Positions 26,194-36,332 are shown, counted from the first letter of the stretch. The stretch: DNA of 64,000 nucleotides from MGBC114844 sp910585855 (GCA_965646165.1 CBFFYP010000003.1:1-64000); one strand, 5' to 3'. The notes: generated by a model from the letters alone, not told the origin. A program made the numbers and translations.

Positions 26194-28152
26194 TTAAGTA
26201 TCTAATGTAGATTGTCCGGTATCGATATGCCGCTCACTAAGCAAAACAGCCCTATTCTTTTCCTCTTTCTTTCCAAAAGAATCGTCTTCCCCTTCCTGCC
26301 AAATATAAGTAGGCACAATCTCATGCACCATTTTTCGAAGATCCCCCGCCTCTTTATAAGAATACTCCTTTAATTTTACCAGTTTAAGAAAAAACTCCTC
26401 CTCGTTAAACTCAATCGGCTTTCCAATATGAATCATCTTATTTGGTGTACTTTGCAGCCCCTCTTCATCCATCAGCATCTCCTCATACAGCTTTTCCCCG
26501 GGGCGCAATCCCGTAAATACAATTTTAATATCCTCATCCGGCACAAATCCAGAAAGCCGAATCATATTTTTTGCCAAATCCAATATCTTTACCGGTTCTC
26601 CCATATCCAGCACAAAAATCTCTCCGCCTTTTGCATAAGCTCCCGCCTGCAGTACAAGAGAAATCGCTTCTGGAATTGTCATAAAATAACGTACAATCTC
26701 TGGATGCGTCACTGTTACCGGTCCACCCTCTTCTATCTGCTTGCGAAACAAAGGAATTACACTGCCGTTGCTCCCTAATACATTGCCAAACCGAACCGCC
26801 ACAAACTCCGTTGCATACTGCCGATTAAAACTCTGAATCATCATCTCACAAATCCGCTTTGTTGCTCCCATAATATTGGTAGGATTTACCGCCTTATCGG
26901 TAGAAATCATTACAAAACGCTTTACCCCATTTTGTGCCGCTGCCAATGCCGTCTTCATCGTTCCAAATACATTATTTTTTACTGCTTCATTTGGACTTTC
27001 TTCCATCAAAGGCACATGCTTATGTGCTGCTGCATGATAGACAATCGCCGGATGATAAGTCTTCATAATCATATTCATGCGATTAGTATTTCTTACTGAA
27101 GCAATCAAAACCACCAGATCTAACTTCGGATATTTTCGAATCAGCTCCTGCTGAATCTCATAGGCATTATTTTCATAAAAATCTACAATAATCAACTGTT
27201 TTGGGTTATGCCCTGCAATCTGTCTGCACAACTCACTTCCAATCGATCCGCCGCCGCCGGTTACTAAAATCACCTGATTTGTCACATAGCCCATAATCGA
27301 TTCTATATCAACTTCCACCGGCTCTCTTCCAAGCAAATCCTCCACCGCCACATCCCGAAGCTGATTGACTGTCACATCCCCTTTTACCATCTGATAAATT
27401 CCCGGAAGAATCTTAATATCACACCCTGTTTCTTTACAGATCATAATAATATCTTTAATTTCTGACTTTCGTGCAGAAGGAATGGCTATAATAATTTGAT
27501 TAATCGCATAAATTTTGGCTGCTTCTATAATATATTCCCGATTTCCCACAACCTTGACACCATGGATAAATTTTCCTATTTTATCAAAATTGTCATCAAT
27601 GACACATTTTGCATTGCTGGTCAAATATCGGCTGGTAACAATTTCCTTAATAATACTGTTCCCTGCTTCTCCTGCGCCAATAATCATAATATTTTGAATA
27701 TTTCCACTTTTCCTTGCTCGATACTGATTTCGTTTTACACGAATCAAACGATACATAAACCGGCTCATCAATGTCATTAAAAGCAAAAATATTCCATATA
27801 AAGGATAATAACTGCGTGGCATACGTCCTCCCGTAATTAAAATCCCTATCATCTGTGCAATAGAAGATAAAATACAAGCAGATACAATATTTTGCATCTC
27901 TGTCATTCCGGCATATGCCCAAAGGCTGTGATACATGCGAAAACCATAAAAAATCAAAAGTGTCAGTACAATATTAATTGGCATATACCGCCACAATTCA
28001 TCCAAATATTTTAATTCTATATCATAATAATAAAAATTAAACCGAGCCAGCAGAGCCAACAGCCCCGCCGCTGTAATTGCAGCGATATCATATAAAATCA
28101 AAAAGGTACGTCTTGACCACAGTTTTTTGTCTATTACTATTTTTTTCAACAT
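26194..28152 (-). CDS. UDP-GlcNAc 4,6-dehydratase, PglF/WbpM/CapD-like
   Basis: A membrane enzyme of 652 residues that would turn UDP-GlcNAc into its 4-keto-6-deoxy form, the first step to bacillosamine- or FucNAc/QuiNAc-type sugars. Four membrane helices occupy residues 15-135. A regulatory Rossmann domain (IMIIGAGEAGNSIIKEI) is followed by the catalytic SDR domain (ILVTGGGGSIGSELCRQ) with STDKAVNPTNIMGATKR, where Met replaces the usual Tyr as in WbpM/PglF. First gene of the operon; a 7-base-arm palindrome lies in its upstream region. Confidence 0.93.
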   Translation of the reverse strand: MLKKIVIDKKLWSRRTFLILYDIAAITAAGLLALLARFNFYYYDIELKYLDELWRYMPINIVLTLLIFYGFRMYHSLWAYAGMTEMQNIVSACILSSIAQMIGILITGGRMPRSYYPLYGIFLLLMTLMSRFMYRLIRVKRNQYRARKSGNIQNIMIIGAGEAGNSIIKEIVTSRYLTSNAKCVIDDNFDKIGKFIHGVKVVGNREYIIEAAKIYAINQIIIAIPSARKSEIKDIIMICKETGCDIKILPGIYQMVKGDVTVNQLRDVAVEDLLGREPVEVDIESIMGYVTNQVILVTGGGGSIGSELCRQIAGHNPKQLIIVDFYENNAYEIQQELIRKYPKLDLVVLIASVRNTNRMNMIMKTYHPAIVYHAAAHKHVPLMEESPNEAVKNNVFGTMKTALAAAQNGVKRFVMISTDKAVNPTNIMGATKRICEMMIQSFNRQYATEFVAVRFGNVLGSNGSVIPLFRKQIEEGGPVTVTHPEIVRYFMTIPEAISLVLQAGAYAKGGEIFVLDMGEPVKILDLAKNMIRLSGFVPDEDIKIVFTGLRPGEKLYEEMLMDEEGLQSTPNKMIHIGKPIEFNEEEFFLKLVKLKEYSYKEAGDLRKMVHEIVPTYIWQEGEDDSFGKKEEKNRAVLLSERHIDTGQSTLDT

Positions 28153-28184
28153 AGCTTATTCCCTCGATTGCAAAGTTTATAGTG

Positions 28185-28215
28185 TTTGTCCCATTTTATC
28201 ACAAAATAGGACAAA
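28185..28215. promoter_or_regulatory. Perfect inverted repeat in the divergent intergenic region
   Basis: TTTGTCC-C-ATTTT-N5-AAAAT-A-GGACAAA. Twelve paired bases centred 48 bases upstream of the pglF-like start; likely operator for one or both divergent genes. Confidence 0.5.
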
Positions 28216-28237
28216 TGTAAATTTTAGCTTTATTTAA

Positions 28238-28267
28238 TTGATATTCTTCCTATATTTGTGTTACACT
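28238..28267 (+). promoter_or_regulatory. Putative promoter of the 28.3-kb CW gene
   Basis: TTGATA, 18-base spacer, TACACT; 68 bases before the ATG. Confidence 0.5.
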
Positions 28268-28334
28268 ACTCTTATATCTGACAGGTTCTTTTTGACAGAT
28301 GCTCCATAAAATTACGACAAAAGGGGGTTTTACT

Positions 28335-29309
28335 ATGAAAGGCAATTTCAGGAAACACAATTTCAAAACATTAACCACATTTCTTATCGCTTCTTCTTTC
28401 CTCTCACTGGCAGCACTGCCTGCAAAGGCAAAAAACAGCATTAAGCTGGTTCGCATTAAGGCCGTCTATGACGACTACGACGAAAAAAACGGTGATAAAC
28501 AAGATATCCCGGAAGCAACCACCGGTGATCCTATCGACACAGAAAAACTGGTTGTTACCGCAACATTCCGCATTAACGATGACGGTGATATTTATGAAGA
28601 CGAAAGAATTTTAAGTCCCAGTCAATATGACCTTTCCACCAATACAGTAATCAAAGGACTTCGCAGCGTAGAAGTAACCTATACTTACAAAGGTACTCAA
28701 AAATCAGATACATTTAAGCTGCGTGGCATCGGCGAAGTAAAATATCCTGACTTCGAAGTAGATAAAAAAGGCAGATGGTATATGATCGGTGAAGACGGTG
28801 CTATGCTAAAAGACGGTCTGTATAAAATCGACGGTGATACCTATCTGTTTGATGAAGACGGCTACTTAGTATCCGGCTGGCAGCTTTATAAAAATCGTTG
28901 GTACTACTTTGACGAAGACGATTTTGAAGCAGAAAAAGGCTGGAAAGAAATTGATTCTACCGTCTACTACTTTGACAATGACTGTGCCATGGTCACAAAT
29001 TATTGGGCTTTTCACGATAATAAATGGTACTATTTCGGCGGATCCGGAGTTCGTTCCTCTGGATGGATTTTTACAGGTGGAAAATGGTACTATATGAATG
29101 AAGATTATACCATGCATACCGGATGGCTTCAAGACAAAGGAAAATGGTACTATATGGATAAATCCGGTGAAATGCTTTCCGGCTGGCAGCAAATCAAAGA
29201 TGTCTGGTACTACTTTAATGAAAATGGCGTAATGGCAGCCAATACATTTATTGATGACTATTATGTAGACAGCAACGGTGCGTGGATTCCTAACTGGCAA
29301 TCCCGCTAA
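28335..29309 (+). CDS. Secreted Ig-like / CW-repeat protein
   Basis: A secreted protein of 324 residues. Signal peptide to about residue 32 (LAALPAKAKN). Next comes a beta-rich domain of about 100 residues (IKLVRIKAVYDDYDEKNGDK to VEVTYTYKGTQKS) with the look of a bacterial Ig-like module. About nine CW/choline-binding repeats follow to the end (GWQLYKNRWYYFDEDD and similar). ATG at 28335 sits behind GGGGG. Same plan as the convergent gene at 29468, and likely a surface or matrix protein anchored to the wall polymer. Confidence 0.88.
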   Translation: MKGNFRKHNFKTLTTFLIASSFLSLAALPAKAKNSIKLVRIKAVYDDYDEKNGDKQDIPEATTGDPIDTEKLVVTATFRINDDGDIYEDERILSPSQYDLSTNTVIKGLRSVEVTYTYKGTQKSDTFKLRGIGEVKYPDFEVDKKGRWYMIGEDGAMLKDGLYKIDGDTYLFDEDGYLVSGWQLYKNRWYYFDEDDFEAEKGWKEIDSTVYYFDNDCAMVTNYWAFHDNKWYYFGGSGVRSSGWIFTGGKWYYMNEDYTMHTGWLQDKGKWYYMDKSGEMLSGWQQIKDVWYYFNENGVMAANTFIDDYYVDSNGAWIPNWQSR

Positions 29310-29345
29310 AAACAATGAGCAAAATGTAATCTGACAGATAAATTA

Positions 29346-29395
29346 GGAGGGGGACGCCGGAATGGAAAGAAAGGTCTATTCCGGCGTCCCCTTCA
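29346..29395 (+). repeat. Short RE-2-type hairpin
   Basis: GGGGACGCCGGAAT pairs with ATTCCGGCGTCCCC around GGAAAGAAAGGTCT: the outer RE-2 stem without its core. Confidence 0.75.
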
Positions 29396-29405
29396 GTGTG
29401 TGCAT

Positions 29406-29446
29406 AAAAATAAGGATATCTGTTTTACAGCTATCCTTATTTTTTA
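29406..29446. terminator. Bidirectional terminator between convergent CW genes
   Basis: AAAAATAAGGATA pairs with TATCCTTATTTTT around TCTGTTTTACAGC; A and T tracts on both sides serve both strands. Confidence 0.88.
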
Positions 29447-29467
29447 TGAAAGAAAAAGTAATCTTTT

Positions 29468-30730
29468 TTACTGTTTTGTATCTGTCCAAGCTCCGGTTCG
29501 ATCTACATAATAATTTCCAATCCAAGTATTTACTCTCATTGCTCCGCCTACATCTAAATAGTACCACTTATTATTTGACTTAATCCAGCAGCTTTCCATT
29601 AAAACTCCATCTTTATCCATATAGTACCAAGTTACATTGTCAAATACCCAACCAGTTGTCATATCCCCATTTTCTTTATCTAGATAGTACCATTTTCCCT
29701 TATCAAATTTCCAACCTGTTTCCATTGCACCTGTTTCTTTTAGATAGTACCATTTACCATCAATAAAAAACCAGCCATCTTTCTGTAAAGCTCCGTTATC
29801 ATCAAAATAATACCATTGATCTTTAAACTTTGCCCATCCGGTTGCCATTGCCCCGCTGCCGCCAAACAGATAAGTAACCTCATCTAATTCCATAAACTGA
29901 TTGCTTATCATATAGCCATATTCGTCCAGATAGTACCATTTACCACGAGTTTCCTGCCATCCGCCTACTTTATAAGTATCATCCTCATAACGGAATCGCC
30001 AGGAATTTCCTTCTTTAATCCAGTCACCATCCACCGTAGCACTATTTACAGAAATCGTTGTTGTTTTTCGATAAGTTTTGGAACGCTCTCCAGAAGTATC
30101 AGTATAAGTATAACTGATTACGATATTATTTATACCATCTTCAATTACATTATTAGACATCGTCCAAGGATCTCTTTCTGTCAGTTCTTCATCTACTGTA
30201 GAAGTTTTTCCTGTCTTATAGCTGGTCTTAAACCGTGCCGTTACCACTACATCTCTTCTGTCGATTGTCGATCCAACAGATAATGACTGCCCGTCATATT
30301 TTGCTGTAATTGACACCAATTCTCTTTTTTCTATTAATTTTGTATCCTCTGGTGTTTTAATTGTAAAAGTCAGTGTTTTTGTTGTTCCATTAAAGCGATA
30401 GCGGACTGTAACCTGCTGACGCTCAGACTGCATATATCTTGGTGATACAGTATAATCATCTGGATCTAAAATCACTTCTTCTACATCATATGTATCTGTA
30501 TCTAAAATCAATGCCTTTATCTCAAAATATTCCGGTTCGATTCTTGCTCCGATATTAAATTCCTTTACCAGTTCTTCCTCTCCGTCATCTCTTCCGATAA
30601 ATTCTCCCTCTATATCAATCAGTCGCTCTCTTGCCTGACAAACTTCTGCACTTTGTCCGAATAGTCCAAACATACATAACATCATTAGACAAAATGTTAA
30701 AAATCTGCCCAATACTTTTTGTCTTCTCAT
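29468..30730 (-). CDS. Secreted protein with two Ig-like modules and CW repeats
   Basis: A secreted protein of 420 residues. Signal peptide (FCLMMLCMFGLFGQSAEVCQ). Two tandem beta-rich modules cover residues about 40-125 and 135-225 (YFEIKALILDTDTYDVEEVI; LVSITAKYDGQSLSVGSTID). About nine CW repeats follow from residue 235 to the end (GGWQETRGKWYYLDEYGYM). Start behind GGAGAGTGAAGT. It resembles the convergent 324-residue protein with one module more. Expected to sit on the cell wall through repeat binding to choline or wall glycan. Confidence 0.88.
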   Translation of the reverse strand: MRRQKVLGRFLTFCLMMLCMFGLFGQSAEVCQARERLIDIEGEFIGRDDGEEELVKEFNIGARIEPEYFEIKALILDTDTYDVEEVILDPDDYTVSPRYMQSERQQVTVRYRFNGTTKTLTFTIKTPEDTKLIEKRELVSITAKYDGQSLSVGSTIDRRDVVVTARFKTSYKTGKTSTVDEELTERDPWTMSNNVIEDGINNIVISYTYTDTSGERSKTYRKTTTISVNSATVDGDWIKEGNSWRFRYEDDTYKVGGWQETRGKWYYLDEYGYMISNQFMELDEVTYLFGGSGAMATGWAKFKDQWYYFDDNGALQKDGWFFIDGKWYYLKETGAMETGWKFDKGKWYYLDKENGDMTTGWVFDNVTWYYMDKDGVLMESCWIKSNNKWYYLDVGGAMRVNTWIGNYYVDRTGAWTDTKQ

Positions 30731-30849
30731 ACTTCACTCTCCTATCCCAAATCCTTTCCTAATTTTCATCCCATAGCACATACTTCTCTTTATCGTACAA
30801 TCTCCTTTTTAGGTTATCGGCAATTTTCTGACTATCCTTAACCCATCTC

Positions 30850-30878
30850 TTGACTATTCTCCTGTTTTTGTATATAAT
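30850..30878 (+). promoter_or_regulatory. Sigma-A promoter of the licCA-like gene
   Basis: TTGACT, 17-base spacer, TATAAT. The leader of about 120 bases ends in a weak hairpin (GACACCTTCC / GGGAAG...GTGTC) that overlaps the ribosome site. Confidence 0.75.
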
Positions 30879-31006
30879 GTTCACATAATTTCAAAAAATA
30901 TATTTTATGAACAACATGATACTAAATATAAGTTTATTTTAAATCATGGCAATTTGTTTGTCAATAATGAAAGGAGGACGACACCTTCCATTAAAAAGGG
31001 AAGTTT

Positions 31007-32794
31007 GTGTCTATTAGGATTATGAATACATTACCACTTTTACTTCGCAGTGTACAGTCCAATTCGGTTATCACCCAGCGTCTCTTAGCAAAAGAATTAA
31101 ATATTTCATTGGGCAATACCAATAAATGCGTAAAAAATGCAATAGAAGCAGGCTATCTTATACAAACCGCTTCTCAATATCATCTTACCAAAAAAGGGAT
31201 GCAAAAATTGGATGAATTTCGTGTCACCAATGCAATAATTATTGCAGCAGGATTTGGTTCTCGCTTTGTTCCCCTTACCTTTGAAATGCCAAAGGGCTTA
31301 TTAGAAGTATTTGGAGAACGTATGATCGAACGCCAAATCAAGCAGCTTCATCAAGCAGGCATCTACAATATCACAATTATGGTAGGCTATCTAAAAGAAA
31401 AATTTGATTATCTAATCGACAAATACAACGTCAAACTTATCTATAACCCGGAATATTCTAAAAAAAATACACTTGCAACCTTGTACCACTGCCGCCATCT
31501 CTTAGACAACACTTATATCCTTTCTTCCGATCATTGGATGAAGGAAAATATTTTTCATGCCTATGAACCGGAAAGCTGGTACAGCAGTGTCTATATGAAC
31601 GGAAAAACTTCCGAATGGTGTCTAAAAGAAGATAAAAAAGGAAGAATCACTCAGATCAATATCGGCGGATGCGATTCTTATGTTATGTATGGTCCTGTCT
31701 ACTTTGACCGTACCTTCTCCCAAAAATTTGTCCCTCTGCTGGAGGAATTCTACCATCGTCCCGGCACAGAAAATTTTTATTGGGAACATATCCTAATCCA
31801 TAACCTAAATTCTCTTATTATGTATCTGTATAAACAACCGGAAAATACAGTATACGAATTTGAAAATTTAGAAGAGCTGCGCCAGTTTGACATCAAATAC
31901 CAAAATCATTCCGAAAATGAGGCTTTAGAACATATTGCTTCTATTTTTCAAATTCCAGAAAGCCAGATTACGGGAATCCGCTGTCTAAAATCCGGCATGA
32001 CAAATAAATCCTTTTTATTTACAGTTGATCAAAAAGACTATATTTTTCGTGTTCCCGGACCGGGAACGGAAGAACTAATCAACCGCTGCCAAGAAAAAAC
32101 CGTATATGAAGCAATAAAAGATTTACATTTATCCGATACAATTATTCATTTTGACGGAAAAACCGGATATAAAATATCCCGCTACTATAAAGATTCCAGA
32201 AACTGCGACCCCGAAAATAATGCAGAAGTGGATGCCTGTATGAAAGTATTATCCAAATTTCATCAATCCGGCATCCAAGTCGCACACTCCTTTGATTTAA
32301 GGGAACGGATTCAGTTCTATGAAACACTCTGCAACCAGCACCATGCTATTCAATTTGAAGATTACAACGAAGTACATCCCAATATGCAAATTTTATTAGA
32401 CTGGCTTGACAACCTAAATATTCCAAAAGTTTTAGCACATATTGACAGTGTATTTGCAAACTTTTTAATTCTCTCCGACAACAGTATCCGCCTGATTGAC
32501 TGGGAATATGCCGGAATGGCAGATCCTCTGATTGATCCGGCAATGTTTGCTATCTATGCCTATTATGACGAAGACCAAACCGACCGCCTACTAAAATCCT
32601 ATTTAGGACGTCCTCCTGTTTTGCAGGAAACCTTCCGTTACTATTCCTATATTGCACTCTCTGGATTTCTATGGGCTCTCTGGGCAGAATATAAAATCGC
32701 TTTAGGAGAAGAATTTGGCGAATACACGCTAAAAATGTACCGCTATGCCAAAACTTACTATAAAAAAACATCCTCTTATCTGCCTTTAATCTAG
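31007..32794 (+). CDS. licCA-like: Fused wHTH - phosphocholine cytidylyltransferase (LicC) - choline kinase (LicA)
   Basis: A fusion of 595 residues. Residues 1-68 form a winged helix (TQRLLAKELNISLGNTNKCV). Residues 72-290 are a LicC/RmlA-type nucleotidyltransferase: AIIIAAGFGSRFVPLTFEMP, then the Lys in MPKGLLEVFG. Residues 310-590 are a choline/ethanolamine kinase: GMTNKSFLFT, HIDSVFANFLI (catalytic loop) and LIDWEYAGMADPLID (metal motif). Together they would phosphorylate choline and form CDP-choline, as the LicA and LicC pair does, for attachment to a surface glycan by a LicD-type enzyme, which is not in this window. GTG start behind AAGGGAAG. The neighbours are choline-binding-type proteins. 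Ethanolamine is a possible alternative substrate. Confidence 0.88.
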   Translation: MSIRIMNTLPLLLRSVQSNSVITQRLLAKELNISLGNTNKCVKNAIEAGYLIQTASQYHLTKKGMQKLDEFRVTNAIIIAAGFGSRFVPLTFEMPKGLLEVFGERMIERQIKQLHQAGIYNITIMVGYLKEKFDYLIDKYNVKLIYNPEYSKKNTLATLYHCRHLLDNTYILSSDHWMKENIFHAYEPESWYSSVYMNGKTSEWCLKEDKKGRITQINIGGCDSYVMYGPVYFDRTFSQKFVPLLEEFYHRPGTENFYWEHILIHNLNSLIMYLYKQPENTVYEFENLEELRQFDIKYQNHSENEALEHIASIFQIPESQITGIRCLKSGMTNKSFLFTVDQKDYIFRVPGPGTEELINRCQEKTVYEAIKDLHLSDTIIHFDGKTGYKISRYYKDSRNCDPENNAEVDACMKVLSKFHQSGIQVAHSFDLRERIQFYETLCNQHHAIQFEDYNEVHPNMQILLDWLDNLNIPKVLAHIDSVFANFLILSDNSIRLIDWEYAGMADPLIDPAMFAIYAYYDEDQTDRLLKSYLGRPPVLQETFRYYSYIALSGFLWALWAEYKIALGEEFGEYTLKMYRYAKTYYKKTSSYLPLI

Positions 32795-32819
32795 CCAAAA
32801 TTTAAAAAGACTATGATTC

Positions 32820-32898
32820 AGAGGGGGACGCTGAAATCGAAAGGAAGGTCTATTCCGGGTTCGGAGTGAACCTTCCTTTGGATTTTAGCGTCCTCCCC
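32820..32898 (+). repeat. Short RE-2-type hairpin
   Basis: GAGGGGGACGCTGAAATC with AAAGGAAGGTCTATTCCGGG pairs with CCTTCCTTTGGATTTTAGCGTCCTCCCC; core missing. Lies between the licCA-like stop and the convergent lysozyme stop. Confidence 0.75.
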
Positions 32899-32908
32899 CG
32901 AAAAATCT

Positions 32909-35755
32909 TTACTGCAGCAAATGTCCATCCGCAGCAAAGGTATACACTACTCCATCAATCTCTCTTTTTGTTCCTGCAATCATTCTGCCGTCGGCATCCA
33001 TATAATACCAATCCAGTGCTACTTTTACCCAACCAGTCTGCATCATTCCGTTTACGTCCATATAATACCAACTATTTCCATCCTGTACCCAGCCGCTCTG
33101 ACGTACTCCATCTGCTGAAAGATACTGCCACTGCCCTTCTGTATTTTTTACCCAGCCAGTCTGCATCACACCTTCTGCATCCAGCAGATACCACTCTTCT
33201 TCTATTTGAATCCAACCGCTCTGGCGTATTCCGTCCGTTCCAAAATAATATCGACTTTCCCCGATTTGCTCCCATTCGGTTCGCATGATACCATCGCTTC
33301 CAAAATAATATACCTTTTCGTCCAGCGTCCTCCAATCTGTCTGCATCTTTCCATCTGTATTCAAATAATACCGCTTCTCTTCCAATGTAATCCAGCCGCT
33401 TTGACGTATCCCGTCTGTATCAAAATAGTACCGTTCCCCGTCGATTTGCTGCCAGCCGGTTCGCATAATGCCGTCACTGCCAAAATAATAGGTCTTTCCG
33501 TCCAATGTGATCCAGTTTGTCTGCATCTTTCCATCTGCATCCAGATAATATTTCTTTTCATTTAAGGTAATCCAGCCACTCTGACGTATTCCGCTTTCAT
33601 TAAAATAATATCTGTTGTTTGAATGATCGATCCAGCCGGTCTGCATCACTCCGTTTGTATCAAAATAGTAATAGTTTTGTGCAATTTTTGTCATTCCGGT
33701 CTGCATGATACCTTCTAAAGAACAATAATACCACTTTTCTTTTAGCTGCAGCCATCCTACATGTCTTACACCGTCTTCATTAAAGTAGTACCATTCTTTT
33801 CCTACTTGATACCACCCCTTTACCATCTGACCATCCCCTAGGAAATAGTAATTTTTTCCCAGTTCCTGATACCAGCCTGTAGTAACAGAACCGTCGTTCT
33901 GCATAAAGTACCAGTGCCCCTCTACCTCCTGCCAGCCAGTAGAAAGATAACCATTTTCATCAAAATAGTATTTTTTCTGACCGATACTAGTAAATCCTAC
34001 TGCCATTGCACCATTTTCTTTAAAATAATATCGATGACCAGACAGCGTTTGATAGCCGGTCTGCATCACTCCGTTTGCATCCAGATAATAGGTTTCATCT
34101 TCTACAGTAATAAATCCTTTCTGCATTACACCGCTTTCATTAAAGTAATACCAATCCTTGCCTAACTGATACCAGCCTGTTTGCATTGCTCCGCTTTCAT
34201 CCAGATAATACCGCTGATTATTATAATTCAGCCAGCCTCTCTGCATTGCTCCGTCTGCTGTAAAATAGTATTTCTGATTGCCGACCATCTGCCAGCCTAC
34301 CTGCATCACCCCGTCTGCATCCAGATAATAAGTCGTATCATCCACTGTAGTAAACCCGGTTGCCATCGCTCCGTTTTCTTTTAAATAATACCAATTTTTT
34401 CCGTCTAAAAACCAGCCGGTCTGCATTACTCCGTCAATCGCAAAATAGTAATAATCTCCCTGAATCAGCTTCCAGCCAGTCTGCATCACTCCGTTTGCAT
34501 CCATATAATAACGCTTTTTGTCTATAGTAGTCCAGCCAGTCTGCATCGCTCCGCTTTGATTTAAATAGTAATACTTATTATTATAAAGCAGCCAGCCGGT
34601 CTGCATTGCTCCTTTATAGTTTAAAAAATAATAGGTATTTCCGTCTAACAGCCAACCAATCTGTTTTCTATAATCCTTAAAATAAAACCAGTTTCCTGCT
34701 CTTACAACCCATCCGTTTTCTGGAATCATAGAGGAAAAATCCGTATATAAATAATTTAAATCTACCCTTCCAGAAATTCCATTAATCGTAGCTGAACTGG
34801 TTGCCTGCCATACATCTCTTGTATCAATCGCACAGTAGTGATAATACTGTGCCACCCATTTTCTTACATTAGAAAGCATTGACATATCAAACGATTTGCG
34901 ATACCAGTTTGTACTGGAATATAAAATCGGCTGATAGCCATACTCTTCGATTCGATCACAAAATGCCTTTACTACCGCAGAAAGCTGCTGCGGACTTAAT
35001 GATTTATGTACACTGTCTTCCACGTCAATCGCAATAGGAAAACCAATCTGATAATTTTTAATATTGGATAATACAAAATCTGCCTCCGCTACGGCTTCTT
35101 CCGGTGTTGTAGCATAAGAATATACATAAATTCCGCTTTTAATTCCTGCTGCATTTGCCGCACGCATATTGGCATCATAATAGGCATCCACTCCATACTT
35201 TACACTGCCCACTCGAATAAAGGCAAATGAAACATCATCCGCTGCCACTGCCTTCCAATCAATCTGTCCCTGATAGCGTGATACATCAATTCCTCTGGCA
35301 ATTACGCCTTCCATTCGCTCTCCAATATCATTGACATAGGAATCATTAACCTTTTTCCAGCCGGTTTCCACTTCATTTGTGGTTCTAAAATAGTAAGAAG
35401 AACCATTTATTGTCTGCCATCCCGGCGTTTCCACTGTCAAAGCACCATTTGGATCAAAGTGATACATTACTCCATCTGGAAGAATGGTATCTCCAATCTG
35501 CATTACACCTGCTTCATTAAAATAAAAGATATGTTTATCCAGAATCAAAACACCTGTCTGCATCACACCGCTACCGTTAAAATAATAGTACTCTTCATTA
35601 ATTTGTGTCAATCCCTTACACATTGAACCAGATGCATCATAATAATATGTATTGCCATTTGCCGTAACCCAGCCAGTTTCCGCCTTTGCAGGAAGTGCCG
35701 TTGTCACCATAATTGCACCAGATACTACCAATGTAGAAAATAACTGCTTTTTCAT
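32909..35755 (-). CDS. Choline-binding GH25 lysozyme (autolysin-like)
   Basis: A secreted muramidase of 948 residues. Signal peptide residues 1-25 (TTALPAKAETG). A few CW repeats (26-150) precede the GH25 domain (about 158-345): GIDVSRYQGQIDW with the first catalytic Asp, then IAIDVEDS with the Asp-x-Glu pair, and YSSTNWY. About thirty CW repeats of 20 residues follow to the end, many reading GVMQTGW. Such enzymes cut peptidoglycan and bind the wall by the repeats, as LytC/Cpl-1-like choline-binding enzymes do. The repeat number is unusually large, so replication slippage may change it. Start behind GGAGAAGG. Confidence 0.93.
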   Translation of the reverse strand: MKKQLFSTLVVSGAIMVTTALPAKAETGWVTANGNTYYYDASGSMCKGLTQINEEYYYFNGSGVMQTGVLILDKHIFYFNEAGVMQIGDTILPDGVMYHFDPNGALTVETPGWQTINGSSYYFRTTNEVETGWKKVNDSYVNDIGERMEGVIARGIDVSRYQGQIDWKAVAADDVSFAFIRVGSVKYGVDAYYDANMRAANAAGIKSGIYVYSYATTPEEAVAEADFVLSNIKNYQIGFPIAIDVEDSVHKSLSPQQLSAVVKAFCDRIEEYGYQPILYSSTNWYRKSFDMSMLSNVRKWVAQYYHYCAIDTRDVWQATSSATINGISGRVDLNYLYTDFSSMIPENGWVVRAGNWFYFKDYRKQIGWLLDGNTYYFLNYKGAMQTGWLLYNNKYYYLNQSGAMQTGWTTIDKKRYYMDANGVMQTGWKLIQGDYYYFAIDGVMQTGWFLDGKNWYYLKENGAMATGFTTVDDTTYYLDADGVMQVGWQMVGNQKYYFTADGAMQRGWLNYNNQRYYLDESGAMQTGWYQLGKDWYYFNESGVMQKGFITVEDETYYLDANGVMQTGYQTLSGHRYYFKENGAMAVGFTSIGQKKYYFDENGYLSTGWQEVEGHWYFMQNDGSVTTGWYQELGKNYYFLGDGQMVKGWYQVGKEWYYFNEDGVRHVGWLQLKEKWYYCSLEGIMQTGMTKIAQNYYYFDTNGVMQTGWIDHSNNRYYFNESGIRQSGWITLNEKKYYLDADGKMQTNWITLDGKTYYFGSDGIMRTGWQQIDGERYYFDTDGIRQSGWITLEEKRYYLNTDGKMQTDWRTLDEKVYYFGSDGIMRTEWEQIGESRYYFGTDGIRQSGWIQIEEEWYLLDAEGVMQTGWVKNTEGQWQYLSADGVRQSGWVQDGNSWYYMDVNGMMQTGWVKVALDWYYMDADGRMIAGTKREIDGVVYTFAADGHLLQ

Positions 35756-35989
35756 CCACCTTCTCCTATCTACTGTATCTTATTTTTTTCATCACCATAA
35801 CTCTGTCAGATATACCCCTTTTGAGTAATTTCTATTATACCTTATAATTCCTTTTCTGAGTGACGGAAATTATTGGTTTTTACTTACAATTTTCTTACAA
35901 TCTTCCTGTCCCAATATTTTTTCTTCCATCTTATGTCTGACTCTTCCTGCTATAAAAATAAAAAACAGGTTATGAAAAGTTTTAAATGA

Positions 35990-36332
35990 GGACGCCAGAT
36001 TCGAAAATGGTGAACCGCCTGCTGTTCCACGTTTCCAAAAAGTAAGAAGTTCTAAGACTTCTGCAGTTCCATGCATCCAACCGGACAGACCGGAGCGCAA
36101 TTCGCTCGCATGGCAGCCAAAACGAAACGGACATCTCAAAATATCCCACCTGCCACAAAACAATCGCTTCCCAAAACACAAGCGAGCTAAACACGCTCCT
36201 TTTTTTTCACACACTGCATAGAAGCAGTATGTGAAAAAAATCTTAGATTGTTCAGCAGAAGTCAGAACTTCTAACTTTTCTCCAAAGTCACTGCAGGCGG
36301 TTCACCATTTTCGAATCTGGCTGTTTCTTGAC
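35990..36332 (-). repeat. RE-1 dispersed palindromic element, copy 3
   Basis: Reverse orientation. Arms CCAGATTCGAAAATGGTGAA and TTCACCATTTTCGAATCTGG, conserved inner hairpins, end CTGTTTCTTGACC. Next to copy 4 in opposite orientation. Confidence 0.88.
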
